Shown here in pieces: positions 22,144-34,308 of a DNA stretch of 64,000 nt. The DNA lies in contig NW_025064890.1 of NCBI RefSeq assembly GCF_019112545.1, positions 585,818 through 649,817 on the forward strand. Reading direction: 5' to 3'. Source of the stretch: Guyanagaster necrorhizus. Its lineage: Eukaryota > Basidiomycota > Agaricomycetes > Agaricales > Physalacriaceae. The position numbers and the translations under genes were made by a program. Below the pieces are notes generated by a model. The model had not been told where the DNA came from, made no database searches, and saw nothing but the letters and a program-made list of their open reading frames with translations. Numbering within the stretch: position 1 is the first letter of the stretch; each line of letters opens with the position of its first letter.

Positions 22144-25100
22144 AGAAAGATGATGCAGGACCTCGAAAGAGAGATTTGAAAGTGGTGATCCAATGCGGCA
22201 AAATAGGTGGGAGTGGTACAAGTGACAAGTGTAGATAGCAGCAACATCATCCTTTATGAGCACGTTGAGAACTCGTTTGTTTTTAGAAAACAGGAAGCCG
22301 CAATTGTTAATTGAGTTAAAATCTTCGGATCCGGGAACATCTCAAGAAACCAAGGCCGGATCTGGTCCGTTGACCTGTTGAAAACCCAGATTTTGCACGT
22401 ATTTTTGCCAGGCCGACAAGCCATCCAAACGGCCCCTTCGCCGCAAGAATTTTGATACAGGATGCACTAGGAGGGTTACCCAAATGGCGCAAAATTAATA
22501 CAAATAGCGGATTGCGCAGAGCCAGAGCCCTGGTGTCAGGGGACGAAGCTCATAGCGCCGCAAAACCTTAATGCAAGATCCCCTCATCCAAACGGATAAC
22601 CATCGCATCGTTGAATTCTGACATCGAACAACAAGAAGAGACATCTGACTGATCCTGAGAACCGAAAGAGAACATTGTGTCAAGCCAGAAAGAGTCAAGA
22701 TAACCCGAATCCCAGGCAAGGAGGAAATAACCTCGTGACCAATTACGCCTCAGCAAGTGTGTGGAAACGCCGCCTCCACCAGACGGCATTACTGCAGGCG
22801 TCTAATATACATCAGTTGGTGGCCAATATATCACCATTGTTATGTCCGAAATGTCACTAACCACGGGCTGAGAACACATGTTACCTCTGAGATCGGATAG
22901 CCCCCTCTCGTCGTTACGACGAGCCATCGGGGCGTGGCGGAAGCGTGGCAATGCAGGAAAACAAGTATCATTTCAAACCGTTGCAACCAGACCATTGGTA
23001 GGGTATTTTCGTGTTTTGATGATAATGAAGACGTTGCAATGTGCGCACATGGCGGCATCATTATACGAGGGCAACTGAATGGGACGATAAAAATTCTTCG
23101 ATGGGAGGAAGGCGAAGCACGCAGCGGCTAAATGAGCCGCCGGGGCGGGTAGCAGTTGGGACAAAACTTGTCACAAATATAGAAATATGTTGTTTTTCTC
23201 TAAAACTTTGCCTTTTCAGGAACAAGAGTGTCCTAATCCGAGACTTTCAACCTATGGACCCGACACAATGTTACGCTTTTTGACGTGGATTGGCCTGGAC
23301 ATGCATCCTCGGATCTACCACCATTTAACTGGGAAAAGGCAAAAAGTTGTATTACCAGACCATCTAGGCGTGTGCATAGTTGCATATAGTGTGCAATTTG
23401 CGCCTGCGAAGCATGGCCGGCTACTTGATAAGAGTGTGTCGGATAAGCTTTAATTTCCCAACTTGCGTGAGGGGGGAATGGTTCCAAAGGGGAAAATCGA
23501 TGAGGGCACGAGTCTTGACCATTCTTAGTACTAGTACTGTTCTGCGATTTTGACACGCGAAGAGACCAAGTCATTTTGATACACTGCGTCCATTGCAGAG
23601 CTGAAAGCTAAAATTCGAACATAATGAGTACTTCCAACACCTCTTCCATACTGTCAACCCGCAACCTCGTATATCTTTGCTTGAATTCTTGTGCATCAGT
23701 AAGCGTGTCGTTACTGTCTTCCATCTGTTCTGACGATTCCTCCGTTCGTTTACCTCTATCCTAATGTATTATCCTTTTTAATGCAGTGTACGCAAGATTA
23801 ATTCGAATTCCTACCAAATTTCCTATACGGGAGGGTGACAGACTCCACACCGCAAATGAAGGTTCTCTGGGTGAGACCACCATCATATCTTGACGGTGGA
23901 GGACCAAAATGGCTGCGGCTCAATTCTGAGGCTCCACACGATGTAAGCTCCAATGCTTCGTACTACTTCCTCTAATCATGGGACTGCAATGTTCTCCATG
24001 AATGCCTCCGGTCCATATATTTCTCCCGTCCTTGAGACTATCTTCTGTAAAATCTCGAAGTGCACCCGAAGGACTTGCCAAACCCAAGATTCTTCCAGTG
24101 ATGATCATTGTTGCGTTGCTCCTGCTGTTCAATACCGCTGTTTTCGGCGTACCGAGTACTAATCGCAGTGCTAGAGATAACGTCATGCTAGGCATGGAAT
24201 ATCCCTTTGACCTGTGCTGACGCAGGTGCTTAGGGTGGACGCACAACAGTACCTTCTGTTTTACGCATCACGGCGGTAAATCAAATCAAGTAGAACGAGA
24301 ATAAAAATAACGTTTTATCTGCATCTTATGTTGATGACTATAGTCCGGATGTGCTCATGTATGCCGGATACAAACTGCTCCTCGAACTTGATTGGGAAGA
24401 GGGAAAGTGTTTTGCTCCTCTAATACATTTCCAGACCACAGAATTAGTCGCCGAAATGACTGCAGTTCAACGGCATCACAGTTGACGGTGGACACGCATA
24501 CTACGAAGTTCTAATATGTGCCTTTCGTGCCCCTACCTACCTCTTTGAGGCGCCATCGATGTAAGCATACTACATCACGAATGACTACTGCATATGCTAC
24601 GGAAACGTTGGCGATCGTGAGCGGTGTCATTATGGCGCAGCTCCTCGCAGTTGGCTTTGATACTACTGCGCGGGGAGATGAGAAGGAAGAATAGGAAACT
24701 TAGGACGTGACTCGGCCATCCAAGTATTGCGCAAGCCGGTGCGAGGTTTGCTTGAAGAACGCGTGAAACAGTGTCTTGGAATGTTGGGTGCTAGTATAGC
24801 AAACTAAGATGCTCTGTTACACTAACATTTTTCGTCTTTATGCAGAAGAAATTTCCCGGGTATCCGTTGAACGACTTATCTTCATACGGATCGTTGAGTC
24901 TGGTTTACCAGATTATTTCTCGGGCTCTTCGGCATAATGCGGCGTTTTGAAATTTCTGCAAGTGTACTTGGCTTCGTACAGTGACTCAGCTGCAGTTTCT
25001 GTCGCTGCGGACGATATGCTTCATACATTCTATTACACTAATGGAATATGCTAGGAGCAGGTTATATAGGGCATGCCGCATTGTAAGTCTTAGCAGGTTC

Positions 25101-25180
25101 CACTACCTTGACTTCAGTCTTTACTATACTACAGTTTGGTCACTTCACGGGCGTAAGTATCCTGGACTGTTATCACCATG
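22144..25180. other. 3-kb interval without recognisable genes
   Basis: No family motif was found on either strand. A possible tiny spliced ORF starts at about 23,624 (MSTSNTSSILSTRNLVYLC) but has no recognisable relatives. A perfect hairpin CTCGTCG-TTA-CGACGAG lies at 22907-22923. Confidence 0.4.
22907..22923. repeat. short perfect inverted repeat
   Basis: Seven-base arms with a three-base loop, flanked by a second partial pairing (GCCCC ... GGGGC). Function unknown; possibly chance. Confidence 0.35.
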
Positions 25181-25500
25181 GATATCATCCATGGCATCGT
25201 GGATAGATGGACCTTCTACCCTACTGGCGCGTCTTTGCTTGACCTGATGGGAAAAGTGGTCATTGTTACCGGTGGAAAGTGAGTTGTACTAAACTCTCTC
25301 GACATCCGGAAGCTGAGGATATTCATAGTACAGGAATTGGTTACTGGATTGTTTTACATCTCGCGAGGAAAGGCGCCAAGGTATACCTTGCTGCAAGAAA
25401 TGAAGCCAAGGCTTTGGACGTGATCAAGAGCATTACGGAGGCGGGTATTGGTTCAGGGGAAGTCATCTAGCTCCCATTCTCATCTTACAACCGCTGAGGT
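25181..25500 (+). pseudogene. SDR N-terminal stub
   Basis: ATG at 25181 begins MDIIHGIVDRWTFYP; GKVVIVTGG is followed by an intron (donor GTGAGT at 25278, acceptor ATAG just before TACAGG) and then NTGIGYWIVLHLARKGAKVY, LAARNEAKA. This is the complete TGxxxGxG cofactor loop and the second Rossmann strand. A TAG at 25,468 falls where a Trp is expected from the paralog (VIWLKLD-like), and no catalytic SDR segment follows. It is the mirror case of the copy at 12-13 kb, which has the catalytic part but no cofactor loop. Confidence 0.65.
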
Positions 25501-26091
25501 TGTTCCCTTCCTAGAACCAGTGCGTTTTTGCATACACGTTCTAAAGGGAGCCCACCAAGTCTTGTGGAACATAGGGTTTCTTTTTAGATTATAACAAGGC
25601 GGATGAACCAGTCCCGATCCTCATTACTCGTCAATATTATTGCTTTGGGTCATGTCCATGCCTGACTTCATTGTCACAGAGCACTGTGAAGTAATCCACC
25701 TCGAATGGAGCCGAAGTGAAGCTATTGGGTGAGTTACTGTGGTGTGATGGAATATCTTTACTGAAGGAACCGGCTGGACAGAATCCCATCGCCCCATACT
25801 CTCTCAAGGTGTATACATCGTAAGAACTACTTTCGCGCTCAACCCCGCACTTGATAGCTGTTTGGTTGACTTAGAACTGGTGTAACGACATTCCTCATCG
25901 AGGCTGGAAGTGGGCCGAGCTTTGTGCGTCGTAACTTCCAATGATGGATGTCTCCAAAAAGTGATCATCTCCCATGTATCAGGATTGGGCGGTACCTTTT
26001 CCCCCAGGAACGCATATTTTCCTCGTCAGTGGTCATCTCAAACTTGAACATAAAGGCTTTGATGTAATCCAGTATCAGATATGCATGGTAT
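25501..26091. other. no recognisable gene
   Basis: Possibly eroded SDR sequence or the missing 5' exon of the next gene; no motif seen. Confidence 0.35.
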
Positions 26092-27248
26092 GTGTTACTA
26101 CGATTGATTAAATCTCTCCATCTGATTCTGGGTTTCCAGTTTGATATCAACGGAATTTCGGGGGGATGTCAAGATATGTATACTATGATGCCGAACTCTA
26201 ACGGTACCGACGTTACCTGCGCAAATGTCACCTCTACGCTTCTGTCTGCAAACGGTACGGTATTTCAGCCTAGCGGTCCTATGTCCCAGTATGGTTTTAT
26301 CAATCAAGTATATTATTCTCTCCGTTATCAGGATTGTCTACAAGGTTACCGTTTGATTAATTTTCAGTGCACTGATGTGTCTGTAACGCCTAACGAGGGA
26401 ACTCCCCCATTCACTCTTACGGTAGTCCGGTGGTGCTACTATCTCAGCATGCTTGCTAAAGATCAGATCCAGATTGCACCGGCGCTCCATCCTCCGTTCA
26501 ACTTGACCGAACACCATGGACCAAATCACTTGGACAGTTTCTCTTGTAAGTGTCGCTCAATAACGAATTCGCCGAGAGAGTCAATTAGATCCGTAAACTC
26601 TAGTCCCGCGCGATGCCATTCTTCATGTCAATGGTAAGCTCTGAAGTAAAAGTCTGGGCAAATGGACCTATGCATGTTGGTGCCTTCGGTCTCACAGACT
26701 GTCTGGCTCCAGGAACTGTGTAAGCTGCATGATTCATCGTCTTTCAAACTATTCGAACATGTCTACCTTCAGAAACGCCAAACATGCCAGATCCGTCGCA
26801 GCGCGCGCGCCGGAGTTGGGGGGCTTTTCGGCGGCACAGCTCTCACAGCTAGTGGACTCGTCGCGCCATTCACCTGGTGTCGTAGACGACGACAAATGCA
26901 GCGGTTAGAGGAAGTGGAACATTCTCACCTTATAACTACCATAGATCGTCGACTGCTATTATTGGATACCCCCAGGGACTCGGAATGCCTCGTGAAGAGC
27001 GCGGGCTTGCCAGTGTTTCAAGTCCGCCGATGCCCTCTGTGCATGCATCTCCGAGTGAACGTCGGTGGTCTCGTGCATTCGATGGGAACAGTTTGTCACG
27101 AAATCAATCGCAGGTGTACGTTCAACACCGTGATGGGGGGCGGGCTCGTGATGCAGCATTGGACTTACCGCCATCGTATTCAGACCCCGGAAGTCTAGAT
27201 TCATCTCTCGAACAGATTCCCTTCACGCCTGGAGCAAAGACAGGGTAG
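26092..27248 (+). pseudogene. single-pass membrane protein (basidiomycete family), frameshifted
   Basis: Exon pieces give an N-glycosylation-rich ectodomain (NGTDVTCANVTSTLL), CTDVSVTPNEGTPPFTLT, APALHPPFNLT, then in a shifted frame TMDQITWTVSL, SRAMPFFMSMV, WANGPMHVGAFG and CLAPGT. A membrane helix follows (GVGGLFGGTALTASGLVAPF) with a basic stop-transfer CRRRRQ. The usual C-terminal tail LPPSYSDPGS is in yet another frame (27,150-27,248). This order is that of a common Agaricomycete membrane protein whose function is unknown to me. At least two frame breaks (about 26,510 and between 26,900 and 27,000) suggest a pseudogene, or sequencing errors. The 5' end is not resolved. Confidence 0.5.
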
Positions 27249-27498
27249 TGGATGACCTGCTTTAGTGTAAAAACAAGGGGGTGGACGGGATCAATTGCCC
27301 TCCGCCGTGAGAGCTTGCTGAGACGGCTGTCATAAATAAGTGTTATATAATTTATTTAAATAATATATGAATGATAATTACATTTCCCAAACGGGGAAAA
27401 CAACAACGGGTACAGGCAGTCACGTCTCGGACTTGCAATTGGGTTTCCTCTGCCATTGACCTTGCTCTACATTATTTTTCGTCTCACCGATGTCTACA
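27249..27498. other. intergenic, AT-rich at 27330-27385
   Basis: Contains an AT-only-like stretch (ttatataatttatttaaat) between the membrane-protein relic and the CBS gene. No gene. Confidence 0.5.
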
Positions 27499-28157
27499 AT
27501 GCAGTCCTCGACAACCGATGATAAATTTCGTGGCGCCGTAGTCGAAGTAAGTTTTGGTTCGATTGCGAATTGATCTGGAGCGGTTCTAATTTGGAGGCCC
27601 TTCATCACAGGATTTGCAGTTACCGCCAGCCTTTGCCCTACCTTCAACCGAAGTCATCTCACGCGCCATCGAGCTCGCCTACGACCGTGATTTCTCCCAT
27701 ATTCCGTGCGTCTTCCGCCTGCTATTGGCGTCGTGGACACTGAAAGCTTCCGTACAGAGTCCTGGATCGCGATAGAAAACCTCTAGGATATCTGGATGTT
27801 GCGAAGCTGAAGCAACAATGGGAAGCAAGCAAGGCCAACCCGGTATGTTGCCAACTTGTAGTCTGCAGACATGTACTGAATTGGTGGTCTTGGAGGACGA
27901 CCGCATTAGCCAGTACATGACCAAGTTTAAGCGAAACACGACGGAGCCGTACACTCTCATAACGCCTGCCACCCCTCTAGCCGAGCTCCAAGCTTTTCTC
28001 CAGGACAATATATTTGCTCTAGGTGCGATCGTCCCCGTTCCCGTAGCTTGGTGTCTGACACTGTCATGCTGTAGTGACAGACTACCAGCGCAAATTCGTC
28101 CTGGGCATCGCTACATCCCAGGACTTGGAGAACTTTGTTTCACGAAGAGGTTTCTGA
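27499..28157 (+). CDS. CBS-domain protein
   Basis: Model: join(27499-27546, 27611-27705, 27758-27842, 27896-28022, 28075-28157), 145 aa, all GT-AG. It reads MQSSTTDDKFRGAVVEDLQL, then AIELAYDRDFSHIPVLDRDR, KPLGYLDVAKLKQQWE, a linker, and LAELQAFLQDNIFALVTDYQ, RKFVLGIATSQDLENFVSRR. Two tandem CBS motifs fill the protein. CBS pairs bind adenosine nucleotides and regulate partner proteins; free-standing fungal CBS proteins of this size are cytosolic and poorly characterised. There is no catalytic domain. It ends 170 bp before the convergent proteasome gene. Confidence 0.85.
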
Positions 28158-28326
28158 ACAGGAATGAAGCACTATGCGTAATTGCGCTTGTTGTATATAT
28201 CCTAGACATTGTTCACCATTTCTATAACATTTACGCACGGATACTCATGCAAAGCTATAACCGATTCAGGTTCAATTGCTAAAAGACGGCGCGGTGTGAT
28301 ACAGAGAAATTTCATTATTACGCCAA

Positions 28327-29345
28327 CTAAGTCGTATCCATGGCCTCGCCTAGGACATGCGTGATTTCCTCCTCCACAATCAAACTCTTCACGGTCTCCC
28401 GTTTCCATGCCGTCGTTCCACGTCGGAATCCATACTTCTTCTCCTTCTCTACACGCTGGTTGGGCATCTCCACGTTGCGAAGCATCTCAGTGTGAGTAGC
28501 CGTGATGATGCACGCGTCGACATTGGATCCAGAGCCAAGATCGTTGAAAATACCAGCAGAAATGGCATGTTTGACGAGGGTGAGGGCTTCGTCGCGCTGC
28601 AGGGCCATTAGCAGGCGATACGTGGTATACGCAACAGGACACTCACCGACATATTCGGTCGCCAGCTACTCTCAAAAACGGCCATCGCAGCAAGACTTCC
28701 AGAACCCATTGTCACGTAAGGGAGTTTGTCAGTCGACCCATGTGGATGGATGGTGAAAAGGTTGGGACCGGTAGCGTCCACGCCACCAAGAACGAGAGCA
28801 GCACCAATATGTCCTTGGTATCTGCTCAAAGTTGGAGTAGAAAAGAAGGGACACTTATAGGTACTCACTGGAAGAGCATTTGCTTCAACATCGTCATCGC
28901 CGTCACCACCCGCGGTTTACGGCCTGTGTGGAGGGCATGGAGCTCGATATTGGAGGATATAAGCGCCGTCGTGAATTCGGTATCTGCTGCTGTACCAGCA
29001 CCGCAACATCTAATTGATTCTGAGATATAGTGGATCTACCAAGCGCTCAGCATGCAGCATTGTGAAGACCACAGGTGCGACGTACCTTTTCGCAGTTTTT
29101 GTCCGCGACAATAGGGCCCTCGGTAGCCCGTGTATCTGCACCAAGAACGATTCCGTCCTCAAAAAGGCATCCTACGATAGTTGTACCGGTACTGGTGGCT
29201 TTGGGCAACGGCAGTCCCTTCTCGCTCAGGAAGTTGTTTCTACACGAGACCTGTTAGCCATTAACATAGGTCACAGAAAGATTCTTCACCTTAATTGATT
29301 AGAAAAGTCGAAACCGGGCGACGAATAGACAGAGGAGCTTGCCAT
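28327..29345 (-). CDS. PUP1: 20S proteasome subunit beta-2 (trypsin-like)
   Basis: Model: complement(join(28327-28596, 28647-28821, 28869-29035, 29086-29239, 29290-29345)), 273 aa. The start [20 protein letters not shown] and the propeptide ending KATSTG precede [20 protein letters not shown], so Thr38 becomes the N-terminal catalytic nucleophile after autocleavage. [54 protein letters not shown] and the C-terminus [16 protein letters not shown] identify the beta-2 type (yeast Pup1, human PSMB7). It cleaves after basic residues within the 20S core. It is divergently arranged with the aldehyde dehydrogenase gene. Confidence 0.95.
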
Positions 29346-29503
29346 GGCCGTTAATGAGGAAAGGAGGGCTTGCGTGTGGAGGGTACGCGTACTTTTGCCA
29401 CGTGACATCCGGACATTGTAACCGGTATTTTATAAAGTTAGGGTCCTTCGCCGACGGCCGTCCTTGACGCGGAATTTGACTCCTACCTTTACTACTATCT
29501 GCC
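29346..29503. promoter_or_regulatory. divergent promoter between PUP1 and aldehyde dehydrogenase
   Basis: Only 158 bp separate the two start codons on opposite strands. I see no clear TATA box. Any proteasome control element must lie here or inside the neighbouring ORF; none was identified by eye. Confidence 0.5.
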
Positions 29504-31591
29504 ATGTCCGTGCAGACGACAATAATCCCCCACTCCCAGCAGCCGCTTGTTACGCGTACTTATCCCCTTGAGCAAGAGCTCGATGGCTTCATTATCGCTG
29601 CCTCTATGGCCCAGAAAGCATGGTGCAAGGTTCCACTCAAGGAGAGAATCGCGATTGGGTACAAGTTCACCGTGTGTTTCCTCAATATCTGGTAGAATCC
29701 TCCTTTGACTTGCAATAGGATGAATTCAAAGCCCTGAGCGAAGATCTCCCTATGGAACTGACTCTGCAAATGGGCAGGCAAGCTCAAGAATTGCGGATAG
29801 CTTCTTGCTGACCAGCTTGGTTACTAGGCCCGTATCTCAATGCGCCGGAGAGGTTCGCGGATTCCTCGACCGCGCTAATTACATGTTATCTGTCGCAGAG
29901 AGCGCACTCTCTGATATCAGTCTAGCCGACACAGACAAGCCTGGCTTCCGACGGTACATCAAACGCGCTCCTCTGGGTGTCGTCCTTGTCGTCGCTCCTT
30001 GGAAGTACGTACGCTCCTCCGGTCAACTTACACGAGAACTAAAAGATGAGATTCAAGCTATCCTTATCTCGTCTCAATCAACGCCGTTCTCCCCGCTATT
30101 ATCGCTGGGAACGCTGTCATCTTGAAACCATCTCCTCAGACGCCTCTGACTGCTGAGCGTTTCGCACTTGCGTTGACTCGGGCAGGTGTTCCCAAAGATA
30201 TCATCCAAGTTGTGCACATGTCGCCTGCGTTGACCTCTCATGCCGTTCAGCATCCTTCCGTAGACTTTGTTTCATTCACCGGCAGTGTTGTAGGTGGACG
30301 GGCGGTTGAGGAAGCAGCCGTTACAGCGAAAGGTTTCAAAGGTGTTGGCTTGGAGGTGTGTGATAACACTCCTCATTCAAAATCGCTTATCCGACCCTGT
30401 CATTAGCTTGGTGGAAAGGATCCCGCCTACGTACGACCCGACGCAGATCTAGATTACACAATCGCTGAACTGGTCGACGGTATGGCTCTGCAAATTTAAC
30501 ACACCTAAAGCTAATGAAATGAAGGGGCTCTGTTTAACTCTGGTCAAAGCTGCTGCTCCATCGAAGTAAGCATGAACTTCCCTCGTGTCTCTGCTATTTC
30601 ACATACTCTCCACTCAGAGAATCTACGTCCATGAGGCAGTATATAATACTTTTGTTGAAGGCTTTGTGAAACTCGTCAAGGTATATGTGTGTTCACAAAC
30701 AACCAGGCAGCATGTGTTGACAGTTCCTTTCCAGGGCTACAAACTGGGTGATCCCACACTTCCTGAAACAAATCTAGGTCCCGTCGTTTCCCTAGCTAGC
30801 GCTGAGAGAATCCGCAAACAAGTTTCGGATGCAGGTACGTCAAAGTCTGCCTCGTTGTTTACGGTCGTCTGATCATCTTGCAGTGAAAGCTGGGGCGAAG
30901 GCGCTTATACCGGAAGAATTATTTCCGATGGCGAAAGCGTGAGTATTTACACACTTGGTATGTTCAAGTGCAATGCTGAAAGCTGTCACAGTGGAACTAC
31001 GTATGTTGCACCTCAGGTTCTAGTCGATGTGAATCACAGTGAGTCTGCGTATTTATTCATCCCACTTCTCAGATGATGAAACTCGATCCAGGTATGAACG
31101 TCATGATGGTAAGTCCGGAAGGAGATGGTTCTACCTCTGTGCTCATAGATTGTTTATAGGAGGAAACATTTGGCCCAATCATCGGAATACAGAAGGTCTC
31201 TTCTGATGAGGAAGCTATCAAGCTTATGAACGATTCTCCATATGGACTCACAGCATCCGTGTGGATGAATGCATCTGCTAATCCAGCATCCGAGGAGGCG
31301 TTCTCAAGGTTTGTTGAAGAATTGGAGACTGGAACAGTCTTCCTGAACAGGTCTGTCTACTATCTACGGAGATGTACAAGTATTGCTGAAATTTAAGTAG
31401 GTGTGACTTTTTGGACCCTGCACTGGCATGGACTGGTATAAAGGACAGTGGCAGAGGCGTCAGTCTCAGTAAATTTGGTGCGTTCAGTACCCGTCAATCA
31501 CGACATTCGATGTACTGATTGGCTGCTAAAAACAGGATATGACCAGTTGACCCGGGCCAAGTCTGTACACATGAAGATCAAAACATCATAA
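29504..31591 (+). CDS. aldehyde dehydrogenase (NAD(P)+-dependent)
   Basis: Model: join(29504-29671, 29719-29777, 29828-30004, 30058-30355, 30407-30479, 30525-30565, 30618-30680, 30735-30834, 30884-30938, 30992-31038, 31092-31108, 31160-31350, 31401-31477, 31536-31591), 473 aa. RAPLGVVLVVAPWN, NAVILKPSPQTP and FTGSVVGGRAV form the cofactor domain. The general base lies in GVGLELGGKDP (Glu234) and the nucleophile in FNSGQSCC (Cys268). EETFGPIIGIQ and SPYGLTASVW are the usual C-terminal motifs. It oxidises aldehydes to acids; the substrate cannot be read from sequence, though the set of motifs resembles succinate-semialdehyde-type enzymes. Intron 2 has a GC donor and exon 11 is 17 nt. No targeting peptide. 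Confidence 0.92.
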
Positions 31592-31877
31592 TAGGCTGGA
31601 TTTTTGTAGGTAACGTAGATGCTGCAGAGACAATTGTATATATGAAGAAATCCAACAGCGTTCAATGAAGATTATCACTATCCTGGAAGCCGTCGTTAAT
31701 CACGTGATTCAACGCGTGTTTGCAGCACCGCCGCTGATCCGACACGCTGCAAAAGGGCGACGTCCAACATAAATTTAAATAAATGGCATCGATTCATCCT
31801 TACCCCACTCGCCCGTCTTTCCAGCCCCCCTCCAGCCGCTCCTGCTTCTCGCGAGCTACCCTTATTCTCTGTCCCCC
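31592..31877. other. intergenic / GH16 upstream region
   Basis: Contains TCACGTGA (about 31,699), an E-box-like palindrome, and pyrimidine-rich sequence directly before the GH16 start. No gene. Confidence 0.4.
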
Positions 31878-33541
31878 ATGAGCTGGCCTGGATTCTTATG
31901 CATATCGCTGTTCCTCCATGCCCTTTTTCATTGCCAGCCGGGCAGCGCCTATGACATCGTACGGGATTACTCGGGGAGCTCCTTTTTCGACCGATGGGAT
32001 TTTTTCGGGAACTGGGATAATCTCACGTTGGGTATGTATTTTCCCCCCTTCAGTATCATACGGCTTGGTGCTGAATTGAAGGAAGGGGATGTCTGGTGGC
32101 TTAGCAAGGCGGATGCCATCGCTCAAGGACTGACGTATGTAAATAATGCGGGAAATGCGATTATAAAAGTGGATAACATGCACAATGTGGTTTATGGGCA
32201 AAAACGAAATTCGGTGAGGGTACTCTTGTGTGTCCAGCTTCAAATCTTAAGTATTTCTTTAGGTCCGGATAACATCTCAAGACATATACCACGTTGGCAG
32301 CTTGTGGATTATCGATGTCAAACACATTCCGTTCGGTTGCTCTGTACGCTTCCACCGCCTACACAAAGCATTTTGACTCAAGTACTCGTCCATCCTAGGT
32401 TTGGCCGGCCTTTTGGACTAAAGGTTACCAAGATGAATGGCCTGTGGGCGGTGAGATTGAGTGAGTCACGTCCAAACACGGTTCTCTGGCTTTGAGGTTT
32501 CCTTATCCACTTATTCCGCAGTATCATCGAAGCCATTAATCTGATGCCAAATAACCAAATGGCTCTACATACGACATCCGGGTGCTACCATGTCCCGGAA
32601 GATCAACAATACCAAAGTGGGGCGACTACTCAAACAGACTGTTCTCTGTCCTCCGGTTGTACCGTTCTTGAGTTGAAGGAGAGCAGTTTATACACTGGTC
32701 TTGCTGAAGCCGGTGGAGGGGTATGGGCTACGCAATTCGACGTATCCGGGTGAGGTTTCAATAGCTTTCGTCCAATGTCGTAATTACTAATACGTGTGTA
32801 CGGATAGAATTTTGTAAGTTTCAGCCCGTCCGTGGTCGTTGATAGCTAAACATAGAATGTGCCCAGCATCTGGTTCTGGAGTGTACGCCGCACTGTCACT
32901 TCTTACCACCCAACCAGACTAATTTTTTCGCATTCAGCGTCCGAATGTTCCTGCTTCGATATCTGCAACAACAGCATCGACAGGCGTTGATCTTTCCGAT
33001 TGGGGTCCGCCTTCAGCTAGTTACCCGGCGACTTACTGTAACATCACGGAGTTCTTTTCTGCCCAGAATCTTGTCCTTGACATAACACTCTGTGGGGAAT
33101 GGTAAGAGAACACTTTGCTCATTGCTTTTTTACGACAGAACTCACGTCTGCTCCAGGGCTGGCCTCTCAAGTCTGTACTTTCCTTCTTGCGGATCTGGCA
33201 CAGGCACCTGTGTTCGTATTGACGCTCTTCTCGCCATCCAGTTACTGACGATCCCGCAGTACACTGATAGCGTTGTTGGGCCCGGCTCCACCTTCAACGA
33301 TGCTTATTTTGAAATATCTTACATTCGCGCTTATACTACTGGAGCGCCCGCGCCCACACCGAACGCGCTGGTGAGCATCTCAACTTCGGTACCCACCGGA
33401 CTTCCGACAAGCTTGCTGGCGCCTTCGACGCCCACAGTTTCGAGTCTGTTCTTCCCTGGAAGCGCAGAAGGTCGTCGAGCCAATTCGATACGGGCGGTGG
33501 CCGCGATTCTGCTGGTCGGATTCTTTAATCTTTGGTTTTAA
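31878..33541 (+). CDS. GH16 family endo-beta-glucanase-like protein, likely GPI-anchored
   Basis: Model: join(31878-32031, 32086-32213, 32263-32343, 32399-32460, 32522-32749, 32808-32813, 32867-32882, 32938-33101, 33157-33211, 33260-33541), 391 aa. Signal peptide MSWPGFLCISLFLHALFHC. The catalytic motif is GGEIDIIEAI: nucleophile Glu140, Asp142, acid/base Glu145. CSVWPAFWTKG, MALHTTSGC and IWFWSRPN belong to the basidiomycete laminarinase-like (MLG1-type) subgroup. These enzymes act on beta-1,3(1,4)-glucans in the cell wall. A Ser/Thr/Pro-rich stretch near residues 320-365 leads to a C-terminal hydrophobic tail (IRAVAAILLVGFFNLWF), which suggests a GPI anchor. Exon 6 is only 6 nt. Confidence 0.88.
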
Positions 33542-34308
33542 TCATGTTATATGCATGTTGTAATTTTACGCTTCGCGGTTGGGACCGGCGTTTACGATAT
33601 AGGAAGTGACATACGACACCTAGACAAGATGTGTTATGCTTCATCAGGATTTCTAGACACCATCGAGTTACGTTTACTCATAAACAATGCAATGTATGTT
33701 TCAACGATAGAGCAACCTCCATTCTTTCCAATAACTTGAACATGCTTTGCAATTGTGCAAAGATAATCGATTTTACATTAGATAGTAAAGCTCTATCCTA
33801 GTTGTTGTCCTCTATCACCACCGTTAGCAGATTACGGTTCTGACCTATCGCCTATAATTCTTCTACGTAGCTAAAAATTGTACAGATTAGTCGATGTGCA
33901 GGTAACGTAAGTGCCTCATGAGTTACTTGATCTCCAGAACATGAGCTTCCGCGCCACCCCAGGGAAGAGACCTGACGACCTCGTGTCAGCGTTGCTTATC
34001 GTAACTCGCATTTCTCTGAAATGCCCACCGAACACTATCGCTGGCCCCCAAGCAGATAGTAGCAGTGCAACGTGCTGCGTTCCAAAGGGTGTCGGTGTTT
34101 CATGTCTGGCAATAACATCGACGAGAGGTGATATACAAGTAAGGAGAAGAACGATCGCGACGGCACTGTGGAAAGGAATTGAATGAACAGATATGTTGTC
34201 CATCTGAGTCCAAGACTTACACTTGAAAAAACATGATACGCCATATTGCAGGTGACAGGTATGCAAGTCGTTTCTTTCGCCTCGGCATAGCTATGGGCAA
34301 TGCTATCA
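33542..34308. other. intergenic between convergent GH16 and membrane-protein genes
   Basis: 3' flanks of both genes; no gene or repeat recognised. Confidence 0.5.
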
